Source of the DNA: Lepidurus packardi
Lineage: Eukaryota; Arthropoda; Branchiopoda; Notostraca; Triopsidae
Assembly: GCA_023053545.1 (NCBI GenBank)
Contig: JAKZAN010000004.1
Span: forward strand, 9,734,001 to 9,798,000
DNA: 64,000 nt
Reading direction: 5' to 3'
Made by a program: the position numbers and the translations under genes
Notes under the pieces: generated by a model
Databases searched by the model: none
What the model saw: only the letters and a program-made list of their open reading frames with translations
What the model was told of the DNA's origin: nothing
Shown here: piece by piece, positions 1 to 13,200 of the stretch
How positions within the stretch are numbered: the first letter of the stretch is position 1
How the letters are laid out: each line of letters starts with the position of its first letter

Positions 1-126
1 AACTTTATTCTTATATCTTACTCTTACTATTATTCTTATTATTATTCTTATTATCGTATTCTTATTCTTATATTTTTTCCCTTTCTATTCTATTTCTCAT
101 TATTTCATTCTATAATCGTGACCTAG
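1..126. repeat. TTATTC-type simple repeat inside a RIOK1 intron
   Basis: Positions 1 to about 115 are a degenerate pyrimidine-rich TTATTC/TTATTA repeat. It ends in a CCTAG splice acceptor at 122-126, just before the first RIOK1 exon of the window, so the window opens inside an intron. Confidence 0.6.
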
Positions 127-1158
127 GATGTTGAGCTTGGCGATTCCAAAGCACGCGAACTGTACCGGGATTGCGTTATTATCATGAGGCGACTGTACCA
201 CGAATGCAAGTTAATTCACGCGGATTTAAGTGAATTTAACATGCTGTAAGCCGTTATATCCATTTCGCCCCATAATTTTCATTATTTTTTTATTTTTTTT
301 TTTAAAAAAGGTACCACGAAGGCAAACTGTACATTATCGACGTCTCGCAATCAGTAGAGCACGATCATCCACACGCCCTGGAATTCCTCAGGAAAGATTG
401 TACCAACGTCAGAGGTAATTTCCTTTCTTTTGACGTTAGACCAAGTGTGTTTTTGTAACTTGTTTTGTTTTGCAGACTATTTTAGGAAGCAGGGCGTTGC
501 GACGATGACTGTCAAGGAGTTGTTTGACTTTATTGTCGATCCCACTATTGATGCCGAAAACATGGAGTGTTACCTTGACCGAATGGCTGATTTAGCGACA
601 CAACATGACCACGAAACCGTCACCAACGAGGAAGCCGTAGCGGAAGAAGTGTTTCTTAAAACGTATATACCAAAACGATTGGACGAGGTACAACATCTTT
701 TAATAAAAACGAAAACTGACGCATTGTTCGCCATCTAGGTTCTCAAATTTGAAGAAGATATCGTGCAGGTAAAATCGGGGTCCAAGAAAGAACTCGTGTA
801 TGGGACAATTACAGGCATGAAAGCCGACTTGTCAGGACCTAAAAGCAAACCAAGTCTTCTGGAGGAAGACAAGGAAAGTACTTGCAGCAGTTCAGATGGA
901 TCAGAAGCAGAAGATGATCAACCAAAACCAGAAGTTGAAGAATCTAGTGGTTTCATATCCAGTGCGCGTCCGCGAGATGAGTCACCGACCAGCAAAAGAG
1001 TAATGTTGATAGAATTAAACTGAAAGTAGTTAACTTAACAGTGGTACTTTTAGGAGCGGAAACACGCTGTAAAGGCAGAGAAGGCAGAAAAGAGAAACGA
1101 GAAGATCAAGAAGCACGTGAAGAAACGGAAACAAAAGGTGGGAAAGACGGGAAAATAA
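127..1158 (+). CDS. RIOK1: RIO kinase 1, C-terminal part (5' end outside window)
   Basis: Atypical serine/threonine kinase needed for late cytoplasmic maturation of the 40S ribosomal subunit. Five exons are visible: 127-245, 311-414, 476-687, 739-999 and 1054-1158; phases agree and encode the last 266 residues. The catalytic loop [10 protein letters not shown] (HxDxxxxN) and the metal-binding IDVSQS, equivalent to DFG, are in the first two exons. The third exon carries [20 protein letters not shown], typical of RIO1. The tail is acidic and Ser-rich, then Lys/Arg-rich ([14 protein letters not shown]) as in animal RIOK1. The N-terminal half lies upstream of the window. It is convergent with MED10, 79 bp away. 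Identity is from recalled family sequence; the exon 4 boundary at 739 is the least certain. Confidence 0.93.
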
Positions 1159-1237
1159 GTGTATTGGTTTATCAAAGACAGAAACTGATACAAACGTAAA
1201 TTGAGATGGTAAATGTAATGCTGAGACGTAAAAAGGG

Positions 1238-1769
1238 CTAAGGTTGGGGTCGGTCGTCGCCGCGAATTGCTCTGTACTTGGCCATTTCATTAGGAAAGAC
1301 TTGGCAAAGCTCCACCATCATGTGAGCGCGGAATTTACGATACGAGTCAATCTTGCCTTTCACTTGCTCGTTTTTCGTGAAAGCTTTCTCCATGCAGTCT
1401 TTCGTATACAGTTGAGGATTCCTGCCTTCGTCGATGTATCTGGAAAATCAAGTTTAAGATACATCGCCTGGACAATTCGAATGAGGAAAGGTTCAAGCTT
1501 ACTCAAAGACTTCTGCTGGAATCTGAATGTCCTGAACTTGGTGTTTTAGTTTGTCAATATCTTGCAGTCCTTGCACAACAGAATTTCTTTACAAATTTCA
1601 AGTTAGGAAAATTTCATAAATCTAGTATTCAAGCTGAAAAAACTTACATTTTCTGGTTGAGAACGCTCTGACCCTGTGGCTGAAAGTCGCTTACAATTAT
1701 CTTAATTTGCCGAACATTCTCGATGAAAAGCTCTAACTGGGTTTCCAAATTTTCTAATGGCAAACCCAT
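1238..1769 (-). CDS. MED10: Mediator complex subunit 10
   Basis: Subunit of the Mediator middle module, which bridges transcription factors and RNA polymerase II in the nucleus. Three exons on the minus strand (1648-1769, 1503-1586, 1238-1439) give 135 residues, the same length as the human protein. Diagnostic stretches are LENLETQLELFIENVRQIK, VSDFQPQGQSVLNQKINSVV, YIDEGRNPQLYTKDCMEKAF and KNEQVKGKIDSYRKF, ending MAKYRAIRGDDRPQP. The start at 1769 is the first ATG and matches the family N-terminus. Introns are 61-63 bp. The gene converges on RIOK1; its upstream side faces the 3' end of tincar. Confidence 0.95.
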
Positions 1770-2909
1770 TGTTAACCTAGTTGAATGGTCGTGGACACAT
1801 TAAAAGACCTGATAAGTAAACAAAGTAAATTGCTTTCAGTGAAGGAGCGGCACCTAGTGACGATATATACAAATATAACTTTATTAATGCATCGTGCGTT
1901 GGCGGTAATTTGTCAGTCCAATGGCGGTGGCGGGAACGGTGTAGTGCTAGTTTAGAAAGGTTGTTTCCTTAAAAAAGATACATCATTTAGGGGTAATCAC
2001 CTCTTTAAGTGCATAATGATGGTACTTTATAAAATAGAATGTGAAAAACTTTGTATGATTAACGATTTTTTGTGCTAATCGTGTTTAAATGGGGTTTATA
2101 AGTGACTAAACGGTAAAGCCGTTCTCTCGTGTAGTGACGTCCGATAGAAGAGAGGCATTCAAACCTCCCAACCTTACCAGCCAACCAGTGAGCAGCAATT
2201 CTGCTTATGGCGGTGAATGGTCTAATTCAACCCGGAACGCGCAATTGAAGTTTTAGTGCCAATAAATTGGAGTAATGCTGTGTAAGCCTTAATTAACATC
2301 TCCATAATGTTCGTCATAAACTTAAGTGATGGTGTGTATCCTACCAGTACCAGGGCTGTTCCAGAGGGGAGGTAAGTGGCTGTATTTCTATCTCCTGTTT
2401 CCCTCTTTTAGTTCTGTTAATCTGCTCCTGATGTATAATAAAGTATACTGGAGAAAACGCGTATATATGAACAACACCGTATACAGCACAACTTCTAGCA
2501 GCAAAAATGTCCCACAAAATGACTAAAAAAACAACTTGAAGGCAAATTCAGCAGAACGAAAGCCACCTTTCTTGCGGTGAAAAAAAAAACACTAACAAGG
2601 GGGGCATCCAGAACTGTGTGGCCAATTGTTATAGCACAGACTTGTAAAGCCACTCACATCACGATACGTGCAAGTTTATAAAGAGTAAAACACCACATGG
2701 CTATATTTATTCCTCTATATATCTATATGTAGAAATATAGATACATAGAAATATGTAATTGTAAACAAACCCGGTTAACGTCCTTGGCATTTTTTCTCCC
2801 TCGAACCAGATTATTTGTGTGTACGTGTGTTTAAATTAGTACCAATCCTCAGCGTCTATAAACGAATCAGGTACTTGTAAAAAAGAGAGCTCTAATGTTT
2901 CACCACTTT
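1770..2909. other. Intergenic: MED10 upstream region and tincar 3' flank
   Basis: No supported coding exon. The left part is the MED10 promoter side. The right part (about 2500-2909) probably holds the tincar 3' UTR, with AT-rich tracts and a short TATATATC/ATATAG stretch near 2705-2755. The small open frame at 2326-2526 starts on no recognisable protein and I do not believe it. Confidence 0.5.
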
Positions 2910-5900
2910 TTAATTGTCGTGACGTAATGAGGGAACGCCTTGTCCGGCCATTAAGCACGCTTGAATTAACGGCCGCCTTTCTTCACCATTTGGCGCGTGA
3001 AGTACCACTGGTGGATGATGGCCCCCGTGGAATTGCATTCCGTGAGGTGGTACTTGATGGCCTTGTTGTGCTCCTGCGAGCTGAGATCTGCAAGGGGGAA
3101 GACTGTTGTATTGGGTGTACGGCGCAGTAATTCGAGCGAAATTTGGTGGCAAAGAACCCACAATGTGCGCCAATGCCTTATTCTGGTTCGGATTAACAGG
3201 TCCATCGTAGTACCCATTTCTGCCGGGAGGTGCCGCGAATGTCGACAGCGGTTTCTGATTCCACGTCGAGTCACCCACCTTCGTGGAGGCTTTGGTGCCA
3301 CATTGCGATTGCGGTTCCCTTCGTACGATCACTGAACCTTCGGTTGCGAAATTCTGCACTCGAGGCAGTCCTACTTTGGCGTACCCGTAGGGATTAGCGG
3401 CCTCGTGCTGTATGTGAATTTGGTGAGATTTCTCAGGATGAGCTGGACTGGGACTACTCTCCCGGACGTTTTGGAAGGTCACGTTTTTAACCACCGGGGG
3501 GTACGTAGGTTCAGCTCGCTTGACTTGGCCGTAGATTCCTTCTTGGGTCACGAGACGCTGTTTGGCGTGTTCAACCCAATTGGGAGGAGTCTGGCGCTGC
3601 ACGTGATAGCTCTGATTGGGGTGAATTTGATGATTCTGGTGAGTTTGAGGTGTTTTCGATGGATCTTCTTGGTGAGTGTGGGTGGTATAACCGTAGGCGT
3701 CTTCGCTGGGAGGATTAGGAGTGCTGTGGGGACTGCCGAAGAGTAGGGTGGAGGAGCTGCTAGTACTTCCGGTATGGGGCGTGGAACTGGCGCGGGATTC
3801 CGAGCCGGATTTGAAACCAGAGGACTGATCAGAGGAAGCGGACGAGTCGTTGGCATAATTCTCGGCCGAGGCTCTTAAAAGTTGGTCGTTGACATGCGTC
3901 GTTTCTTCTTCGGGTAAGGTGACCAACGGTAGGTCGCGAAGAGTGGCGTAATCGCCCTCGTCTTCGCCTCCAGTCAGCAAACGGCGACCTCGTTTAAGGG
4001 CGCCTTTCATGTGGAATGAAACGCACGGCGTGGAGCTGATGGGAGGAGCTAAGAGCGTGTCCTCAGGGGGCGGAGGCAGCCAGTCGTCCACTGAAGCGGA
4101 ATTATCTGAATGCGATTGTGAAGACGTGGATGCGGAACTCGTGGAGTTCTCTGGCGTAGGCGAATAAGGAGCTTGGGAAGTCGAAGAACTGCGAGCGTTA
4201 TCCCTCCCACTTTGGGGCCAGTACACCTGAAGAAAAAATAAAAATTGATGAAAATTTGTCGAGTTTTTTACAAAATATATTGTATTTAGAAATAAGATAT
4301 TGATTCCTATGATAATCGATTAATGCACTATCGAGTAAATGGATGAGTGCATTATTTATCAACACAATTTATTTATTCATGCGAAAATCGATTAACGCAC
4401 TATCGATTAATTCGATTAAAGCCTTATTTATAAATTCACGAAAATTTGTCGAGTTTTTTATATATATATTGTTATTTATAAATTTTCGATTTAATTATTC
4501 CAATGGTAATCGATTAAGTCGATTAATACATTATGTTTGAATTCACGACTTCTTTATTCTTATGATAATCGATTACCGCGGCGAATGATTATAAATTATT
4601 AGAATTACTATCGATTATTCAAGTCCAGTCATCAGAAGTTCAATGGGAATACACTTTTGCATAACTTCATTCAGTATTATCCTACACAATTAAAATGTTA
4701 CATTATTAAGTAGTAAAGTAAAAATAGTCAAATCTAAATACAAGAATCAACTTATAATTTTCCTTGATTTTTAAACCTTTTTAATTGATTTTTGCATTCA
4801 TTGATTTTACGTCTCGTCATACACATTTAGTTGTAGGAAGTTACAGCCTATTTACGCTAATTTAAATTAAAGGTATACTAACTTATTCGTTAAAGCTAAC
4901 GGACACAATTAAAAAGTCTTGTAAGAAGATTTTAATGTAGAAGATTGTCAATCGAAGAGTATTAATATTAATGTCTAGTTATTTTCGTGTAATTGCGTAG
5001 TTCAAGTGTGCTTACCCGGTCTATCACTGGACTCGTCACGTTCCCAAAGGGTTGCATAATCTCTGTTATCCGACGCTGAGCTTGAACGTCCGTTACCATA
5101 ACCGCCTTGTTTTTAATTAGGACTATCATGGGTTGCGATTCTCCTAACAACGTCTCGCTTTCCTGCAATAAAATGCAAGAATATTTAGTTTAAAAAATTC
5201 CTAGAAAATTCTTTTGAAGAGCAAACAGAGAATTTGAGGGTTGAATTTACCGGTGTAGCTTTGGCATGCAGTACGCATTTCAAATCAGCGAGCATGACTA
5301 AGGAGGCTTGCCCGATATTCATGGAATGCTTCCCCACTGCGATGCGAAAACGGAAATGCCAGCGCGTCCGCAAAGATAAAAGAAGCCAGCACAGAACCCA
5401 GAGACAGGCGTGAACGATGCCAGACACCACCGGGGCCAGGCAGCAATTTTGTTGAGTTGCGTTGTACAAACGACTGAAATCATGAAGCATCGGCGCTTCA
5501 CAGACGCCCAACGAAAGTAAGACGCCAGCACTGCTTAGCTTCAAAGTTACCACAACAACAAAAAAATCAAGTTACGATTTTTTTTTAATTTTTTTTTTTA
5601 AGAAGAGAACTTACTAGGGGAAAGCAACTCCAGACCGAAGATCGCGGTTGAGGTAATCTCACTTGATTCGCTTTACGAGCTTCATTCAGAGCCGCACTCG
5701 TCCGGTGCAACGCGTACAGGTGCAAAGGACAGGCAGCCATTACCAGAACGAGCACTGTTAATGCACTGAGCGCCAAAGTCAGCGTGGAATCCAATAAGAG
5801 CCCTGTTTCCTCCTCCAAGAAGAAGGAAAAGGATTCCGGCGTGGCCAGTACTCGACTCTTGTATAAAGCGCTCGTTCCGGCCAGTAGGACCAACACTTGG

Positions 5901-7194
5901 CTATGATTCGCCAAGAGTTGCAGGAAAAACAAGCTTCCCAGACTTTTACTAGCTCCCCAGACAACATTCGCGCTTTTTACGGCGCCAAAGAGCAAACCCA
6001 AGATGAGACTCGTTAACTGCACCGATGGCGATACTTCTGACTAAAAAAGACGAAAAAAAAGAGATATTAGCAAATGTTCGAGCCAAAAATGCAACCGAAA
6101 AGTCTTACCTGATTCTCTAGGGAAGTCCAGAGGAAATCAAGATCTGTTTGCCAAATTCCGCCTTTTCATAACAAACAAATATTGATGCATTAGTAACTGA
6201 ATGTGTAATACAAAACATGAAGGAAAAATGGGTGGAACTTACTTGCTGGTAAGGATCCGTCTTTCAGTTTCACACCTTCTACCACCAGGTGTCCATAAAA
6301 GGAAGCCACACTGGATAACGTATGTAACAATGGCGCCAAAGAAGGCAAATGTCTCCATATTGCACCGCCCAGACTGCCTGCTCGCGTTAAACTATCGCCG
6401 GAACGACTTTCTTTGGAATCATCGACCGGACAGTTACGCAGCTTTTGACCGAGCTGTTCTCCGTCGTTTCCCAAGTTCCCAACCTTTTCAAGAAATAACA
6501 GAAAGGTGAATAAAAATAAGCGTTCGAAACTTTTTTCCCTAATCTTTATTTTGAAATCTTTTGATATAAATGTAGGTAATTATCATATTGTGCTTTACTG
6601 ATTCTATCGTTACGTGATTGATTTTTATTACTTTTTAATTTATTTTAAATTTTAATCAAGTTTTATTCGGTTGTTTTTATTTGATTATTTCTTTTCATAT
6701 TTTAGTCTCAACTATTTGTTTGTTTATTGTTTGATTAATTTTTTGTTATTATTACGTGATTCATATTTTATTTTTTTTACTAATTTTTTATTTTAATTAA
6801 GTTTTATTTCATTGTTTTTAATGTATTCTTAACTACTGATCTTTGTTTCGTTTAGTTTTCATCATGTCTTTGATTGATTTGATTTGGTTTGCATTTTATT
6901 GATTTGTTCTTGTTTGGTTTTTACCTTGAAGCAGGAAGAGATAAGAACCAATGGCAGCAGCATAGCACTAGCCAAAAAGAGAGCTAAAGCGAGCTGCAAA
7001 TCCGTGGAAGGCCACTCCGCCTTGGCGTTGTGTTCCCAAACTTTTTCCAGGAGATACGGTGCATTTTGGAGAATGATCCAAGTCTGTAACGCGGTACCAC
7101 ACACACCAAACACGAGCGATCCCAAGGAATTGCACCTGAATTGTGGACACTTTCTCCCACTTGCACTCCCGGCGACTGGCTTAGTACGTTTCAT
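2910..7194 (-). CDS. tinc: Tincar-like multi-pass membrane protein
   Basis: Seven exons: 6925-7194, 6243-6483, 6109-6161, 5615-6040, 5251-5538, 5016-5162 and 2910-4226, phase-consistent, 913 residues. Drosophila tincar is a predicted eight-pass membrane protein expressed in heart and eye; its molecular role is not established. Matches I recognise are FKVGNLGNDG at the exon 1/2 junction, GIWQTDLDFLW, the hydrophobic block QLTSLILGLLFGAVKSANVV, and LLLSLRTRWHFRFRIAV. I count about seven or eight hydrophobic spans before residue 475. The large last exon encodes a Ser/Thr/Pro-rich cytoplasmic tail of 438 residues with YWPQSGRD at its start and DEGDYATLRDLP inside. Start 7194 is the only ATG that opens the family N-terminus. 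Exon 1 is followed by a 441-bp intron; intron 6 (4227-5015) carries repeats. Confidence 0.85.
4250..4620. repeat. Imperfect tandem duplication rich in ATCGATTA, in the last tincar intron
   Basis: Two related blocks start with GAAAATTTGTCGAGTTTTTT at about 4250 and 4440, roughly 190 bp apart. Between and after them ATCGATTA or TCGATTAA recurs many times. It lies within the 789-bp intron 4227-5015. Confidence 0.65.
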
Positions 7195-10100
7195 GATTCT
7201 AGCAGAGATTTTATTCCAAAGTTCCCCGCAAATTGAGTTTTTCCTCCCCTTTTTTCTTTTAAAAGGCTGCTCGCTCCTCCGCCGGACTGTTTAGTAAAAC
7301 GGTTGGAATCTTCATTGCCTTTGCCTTCTCCTTCGCCTTCCCCCCCGCCAACCGGTCGATAAGCGTCGTGCAGTCTGGTGGATGGAGAAGAAGAAGAATG
7401 AGTCACACCCACACGAAGAAATGGAAGGTGTTTTTCAGAAATCCGCGGAATTCGACATCGAGCGTGCACTGAAGTCTTGGAGGACAAATGGAGTCCAGTT
7501 CCACTGAATCATTGAGAAGACGCAGCAAATCCACAATGGGGAGAACAAACAAACAAAAAGGAAAAGACGGATGCACTGACTTTGATCCAAGAAGCGCTTT
7601 GCAATTGAATATAAACCGTCTTGAGCTCTTGCTGTCTTGGAGACTCTCTGGTCTCTCACTCGTCTCCGCTTGGAGCTCGTCAAGTAGTAGGAGGTGGAAG
7701 CAGTGTAGGAGCGAGCGAATGTATGTTTAGCTGGGGGGCCTCCGTTTTGGGAAGCTTGTGCTGCTGCTTCGGCTGCCAGATGGGTAGTGTGCCATTGTAA
7801 AGCAGCTGCGCGAGTTTACAAGAGGAAGAAGAAGAAGAGAAGGAGGAGAGAAAGGCAGAGGAAGGATAGGAACGAGGGTTACGACTCGGCGATAGCGTTA
7901 CAAAGCGTAAATTCCCTCGAAAAAAAGGGAAATAGTAGTTTGGAACCCTCCAATCTTTAGCGCTAGACCCATTTGGCGCCCCTAACTCATGTCGTTGGCT
8001 CATATGAATTCCGACATTTTCACTCAGGCATCATCGTCTACATCTGTTTTTCCTTTTTCAAACCTGGACCTCCTGTTGCAAAACGAGCGTGACTTTGTCG
8101 GGGGGCCATTACCGAAATTTAAAATCTCGCAGCTCATACAGTACGGCTCCAAGCTGGAAATCATTAGCACTCGGAAAGTTCTTGAAGAGCAAGCACTCAA
8201 CAAAATAAAATAAATAATAATAAGGTAAGTTTAAAAGTTTCTTTAGAGTAGAGCAAACCATCTACTTTTTAGAGATAATTAGCTTTCTATCATGCGCCAA
8301 GTAAATTATAGTTAAGCTATTATAAAAGACCTTAGCAAAAATAGGGTCGTGTGGCTTTCTGGTGTTACAAACCTATCAGCTATCCATCATAATACGATAT
8401 GTCTTTGTGTAACATTGTAGGCATGGAAGTAAAGCGTAACTACGGCAACAAGCGCCCATAAGCCACGCCATGACTCGTCTGTGACGTCATGATCAGACAT
8501 TTGTATGCCAATAACTTCAATAGCTTCTCGTAAAAACTTGGAACACAATTTCTCGGTCTTAAGGGAAACTAACGTGAACTACAACGTCCATCAAAATCCC
8601 CACATCTAATTTTTTATGGCTATTGTCCTTTCAAAGAGACTTATCATGAAAATCGTCAATACAGATAAATATAAACATCGCAAGAAATGTGTCCATTAAA
8701 TTTTAAACAATCGAAAGTAAATAAAACACGATAAGAATGGGCCATTAAAACAAGATAAGTAAGTAAATCTCCTAAAGTCAAAGTAAGTAGGTAATTACAA
8801 ACCGGAAATGGTTGCTTAATTAGCCAGTGAAAATCGTTAATCCTCTACTAACACTAAAATTAGAAATGGTCTGAAAATAGCGTGAAACATGATATATGTC
8901 TCATCCAATTTAACTCTCGCTAAATAATTAAAGGCTTCACGAAGAATAAAAAAAAAAACATCCCGTCTGAAACTCGGAAAAGTAAACACGGAAAAATCGT
9001 TACATTCGGGAACATGATCATTAAAAATGTTGTTTATACGAACCGGAATGCGCAGCTGGGAGCTTTTTATGAAGAATCGCCTCATTTAGATAGTTTTGGC
9101 ATATTTGTGGGAATCAGGAACTCAATCACGACTCTTTGTGACATCTCACTGCTTTTTACTACTCCTCGCCTAAACCAATTAGAGGGAATCTTCTTTTAAC
9201 CCATTCCCTTTTTCCTTGGCGTCAAAAACAGGGTGGCAAAACAACTCTATATGGACTAAAAGCTTCTTTTACTTCCCTTCGTGTTTATTATTTTATTTTT
9301 AACCTAGAGTTTCTAAAAGATAAGAAGGTAGAAGTAACATGACAAAGTTTGACGAAGGGGAGTGATTCGGCGTTTGCCCTGGCTAACTTTTCCTCTACGG
9401 GTGAGCTCACACACGTGCCACCTGTCTCCCGGAGGCCACAATTTTAAAGCTCCGGCGGACGCCAGATTTCCTTTTCTGCAGGTTTAAACGCATAGATCAA
9501 CCATAAAAAGACAAGAGAGAGGGAGCAGAAGGGCAGGTGGTACTTTTGCTGCTACACTGTATTCCTCTTAGGAGGCGCGAGGAGACAGAGAGTGCCCTGA
9601 AAACAAGAAAATAAAGGGAAGAAAAGGCAGCTGGTCAATAGATATGTGCTGACTTTGGCTGTGCGGGTTCGAGGTTATGCTTTGAGATCTTGGCTTGGGT
9701 TTAAGTTACCTGGAAAGCCCACGTCCAACTGAGCAGGTGGTTAGCGAAGAAGCTGTAGTACACGCCTTGGCTATTTAACTTAGGCTTGAGTGAACCTTTT
9801 GACAAATATGGTCGTCGTATACTACAAGCCTGACGGCGAGGTCAAGAAGTACTTTTTTTAGTTTAATTAACATAAACATTGACGGAAATAGACACACTAT
9901 TTTATTTTGGTTTGTGTCGTAATAGGAGAATATTTTTAAGAGAAGACCATGTTTAGCTTTAGCGGAAGAATTTTACTGTAGCACTACAAAACAGAGGAGT
10001 GTCACAAAATGACCGTTTGGATTTTGGGATCTAAGGTACACTTTTTGTTGTGTTTTTTTTAAAAAGATTAATTATTGTTATTATGAAGCTACAAACGTTT

Positions 10101-10216
10101 CATGATTAGTGCGATTTTAGAAAATTATGGGGAGTCTGAATTTTCTAGTTTTATTATTTTTTTTATAGGAAATCTCCTGCGCAAAAAAACGATTAATCCT
10201 GGATTATTTTTTTTAT
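7195..10216. other. 3-kb gene-free stretch upstream of tincar
   Basis: Lies between the tincar start (7194, minus) and the thrombospondin stop (10217, minus), so it should hold the tincar promoter, any 5' UTR exons and the thrombospondin 3' flank. I found no exon with family resemblance. Near 9410-9540 there is a small cluster of E-box-like CANNTG sites (CACGTG, CACCTG, CAGGTG). The 62-107 codon open frames in 7195-8213 look like chance frames. Confidence 0.45.
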
Positions 10217-13200
10217 TTATTTAGCAGTAAGGGTGGGAGCTCGCGTGCGATCAATGTGGACTTCGTTTCGGAGTCTGGGCGGTAGTTCGCGATAAATCGC
10301 TTCTGGTACCGCGTCTAAAACAATAAATCGTCCAAGTTATCAGTGAAGGAAAATCACGGGAGGGATGTCAAGATTTTGGGGGGACCCATTTCTTACCATT
10401 GCAACGGTATACCAGATCGGACCAGATAATCATTTCTTGCGAGAAGCAGAACACACCCAATCGGCCACCTTTCAAGGTAGAATCGAAGACGTTACCCGAA
10501 TCTGCTACCATGTTCTCGCCTTCGAAGATTCGCAAGCGAATAAGACCGATCTTGGGACGGTGAAGCAACAACCAGCGATAAGCGACCTTCTCCTTCCAGC
10601 CTACGTTGCGCGGATCTTTCCATAACAATTTAATCTAAATAATAATAATAATTAATAATTTAAGAAATAAAGCAGCAATAAGCGAAAGCATACGTTGGAT
10701 CTCCAGTTTGAAAAGCTAAAAATTCTAATTAATAACAACAATAATTTTCTTTCCATATAAATTTCCTTTAAATAACAATATTTAATAAAATAATAAATTA
10801 CTTGGGATCTCTAATTTGAAAATCTAAAAATAAGAATTGAATCTGTATAATGTATAAAAACTAATAATAATAAGGAATATGTATATACAAATAGAAGTAG
10901 AACTGGAAGAAGGAATTAATTGCTAGTACTTGTTGCTCGGTATCACCAGTGTGCCAAAGCGAGTTCCGCATCATCTGTCCAGGACCAGTATTAGATTGCA
11001 CGAGTTTTAATTGGATGCCTGGTTCGGCGACAGCTCGGAAAGGAGTTGCTTGCCAGTAGGTTTGGGTGTTTTTCTTCCACATGATGGTGTAGAAATGGGC
11101 ATTATCTTGATAACTAGACGAAATTTAAAATTGTGTAAGACTTATTCAAGTTTGATTATCCATTTGTTTATATTCTTTCTAAAAGAAAAGTCTAACCTAA
11201 AAATGAATCCAACGTAATCGTCGTCAATTTCAGTGTCGACAAAAAATGTGCCTTCGAAATCCACGCCCCCAAAGCGATGGAAACCTAGCATGGGATTGAC
11301 GTGATCAAATGAATTTTTTTTTTTTTTTCAAATTGAAGAAAGTAAATTACCAACGGCCAGGCCGGGATCACTGTTCATCGTCTGAACAATCTCAGCGCCT
11401 TTGTTGTAGATTACCCAATTAGGATCGATCTGCGAGTCTCCTTCAGGATCCAAAACTACCGTTTGATAGGTCCTAAAAGGTACCAATAAACTCGTATAAT
11501 AAAAAATTCATTCTTTAAAGTAAAGCTAGGATTAAACTGATAAGAAACTAGAATTAAACTTAATAAGTTTAGCATGAAGAATTACATCGACATTTGAATT
11601 GTTTGTTTCTTTGTTAAGTTAAAGGAAGGGAATATACCATGATTAATTTAAAAAAAATATAGTTAAATACCTGAAATCCGTGGCGTAGATTTGGGAATTG
11701 TTGGGACAATTATCCATGAAATCGGGTATGTCGTCATCATCAAAATCGTCTTGGCAAGCATCTCCCACTCCGTTTGCTGCCAAAAATAGATACAAATAAT
11801 AAAAAGCTCGCTTGTGATTAAAAAACAGCCTAATTGCTTCATAATAGAGACAACTCACAGTCGCTGTCCTCTTGATTAGGATTGTATACAATAGGACAGT
11901 TATCTTTCGAGTTTGGAACGCCGTCGTTATCCGCATCAGGGTCACATTCATCACCAATATTATCGTTGTCTGCATCCCTCTGATCGCTGTTGGCGATGTT
12001 AGGACAGTTGTCAAGCGAGTCTTGGATTCCATCCCTTAAAAAAAAATCAGCTTTGAGTATCTAAGAAATCTAGTACACTAAAAAAGCAATCTAGTACACT
12101 AAGTATGGTCATAATATGGTAATCTATTTTATAATTCAGATTTTTTTTAAAGTGTTTACTTGTCGCGATCAATGTTGGTGTCACAAGAATCGCCCACCAA
12201 ATCGTTGTCAGTGTCAGACTGGCTTGGGTTGGGTACTTTGGGGCAATTGTCGCAAGCGTCACCTAATCCATCCCCGTCCTGATCGCGCTGATCCGAGTTG
12301 GGAACTTTAGGACAGTTGTCTCGTATGTTGGGGATACCTGGCATTTTCAGTTGTTGTTTTTTTGTGTTAAAAAGACAAGTCAGGAACTATAGAACTTAGA
12401 GAAAGTTAGCTGTCGGGTACCATCGTCGTCCATGTCAGGATCACAGGCATCACCAACCCCATCCCGATCAGTATCTTCTTGATCGAGATTGGGTATGGTC
12501 GGACAGTTGTCGCAAGCATCACCTTGCTTGTCAGGACCGCCCGGGTCCGAATCGGTCTGCTCGGGATTGGCAACTAATGGGCAATTGTCCTTGAAAAAAG
12601 GGAGTTAAGAAAGGGTTCTTCAGCTTTCGAAGTTTTTTCGACTTCTAGTTTTGGCTGAGTTTTAAACTTACGGGGCCGTTGGGAATGTTGTCATTATCAG
12701 CGTCTTCGTCGCACGCATCACCGATTCCATCCCGGTCCGCGTCTTCTTGACCCGAATTGGGGGTACTTATACAGTTGTCCTGTTAAGGGAAGTTGAAGCT
12801 TTAGAAAGGGAAGGATTTTTTGTTTCCTGGTGAGATGTACTTTGCGACATTTGGGGTCAGTGCAGGCCAAGTCATAATCGGGCCAGCCATCTAAATCGCG
12901 ATCAGGACCACAAACTTTGCCGTTTCCTGCGAATCCAATTTTACACTAACGAAAGGACAAAAGAACAAATTTAGAGTAGCAAAACCCCATAAACAACTGA
13001 GAGTTAGCTCGGTTTTTCTTATTTTTTGTTCTTTTTTTTTACCCGACAACGAAAACGATTGAGTCCCACAGGCTTCTCGCATTCCGCGTTGATATCACAG
13101 CGCGTTCCATCCGGACAGACCCCCGGAGCGTCATGACAGCCCGCAGACTGGTTCCCGAAAAAGCCGTCTAAGCAAGGTCCGCATTGGAAAGAACCCTAAT

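Noticed and set aside
7191..8213. Several 60-107 codon frames upstream of tincar
   Set aside because: Overlapping on both strands, low complexity, no splice logic; best read as 5' flank of tincar.
9785..9861. Short frame MVVVYYKPDGEVKKYFF
   Set aside because: Seventeen codons, no partner exon and no family evidence.
10365..10625. Plus-strand frame of 86 codons
   Set aside because: Exact antisense shadow of a thrombospondin exon (10397-10634).
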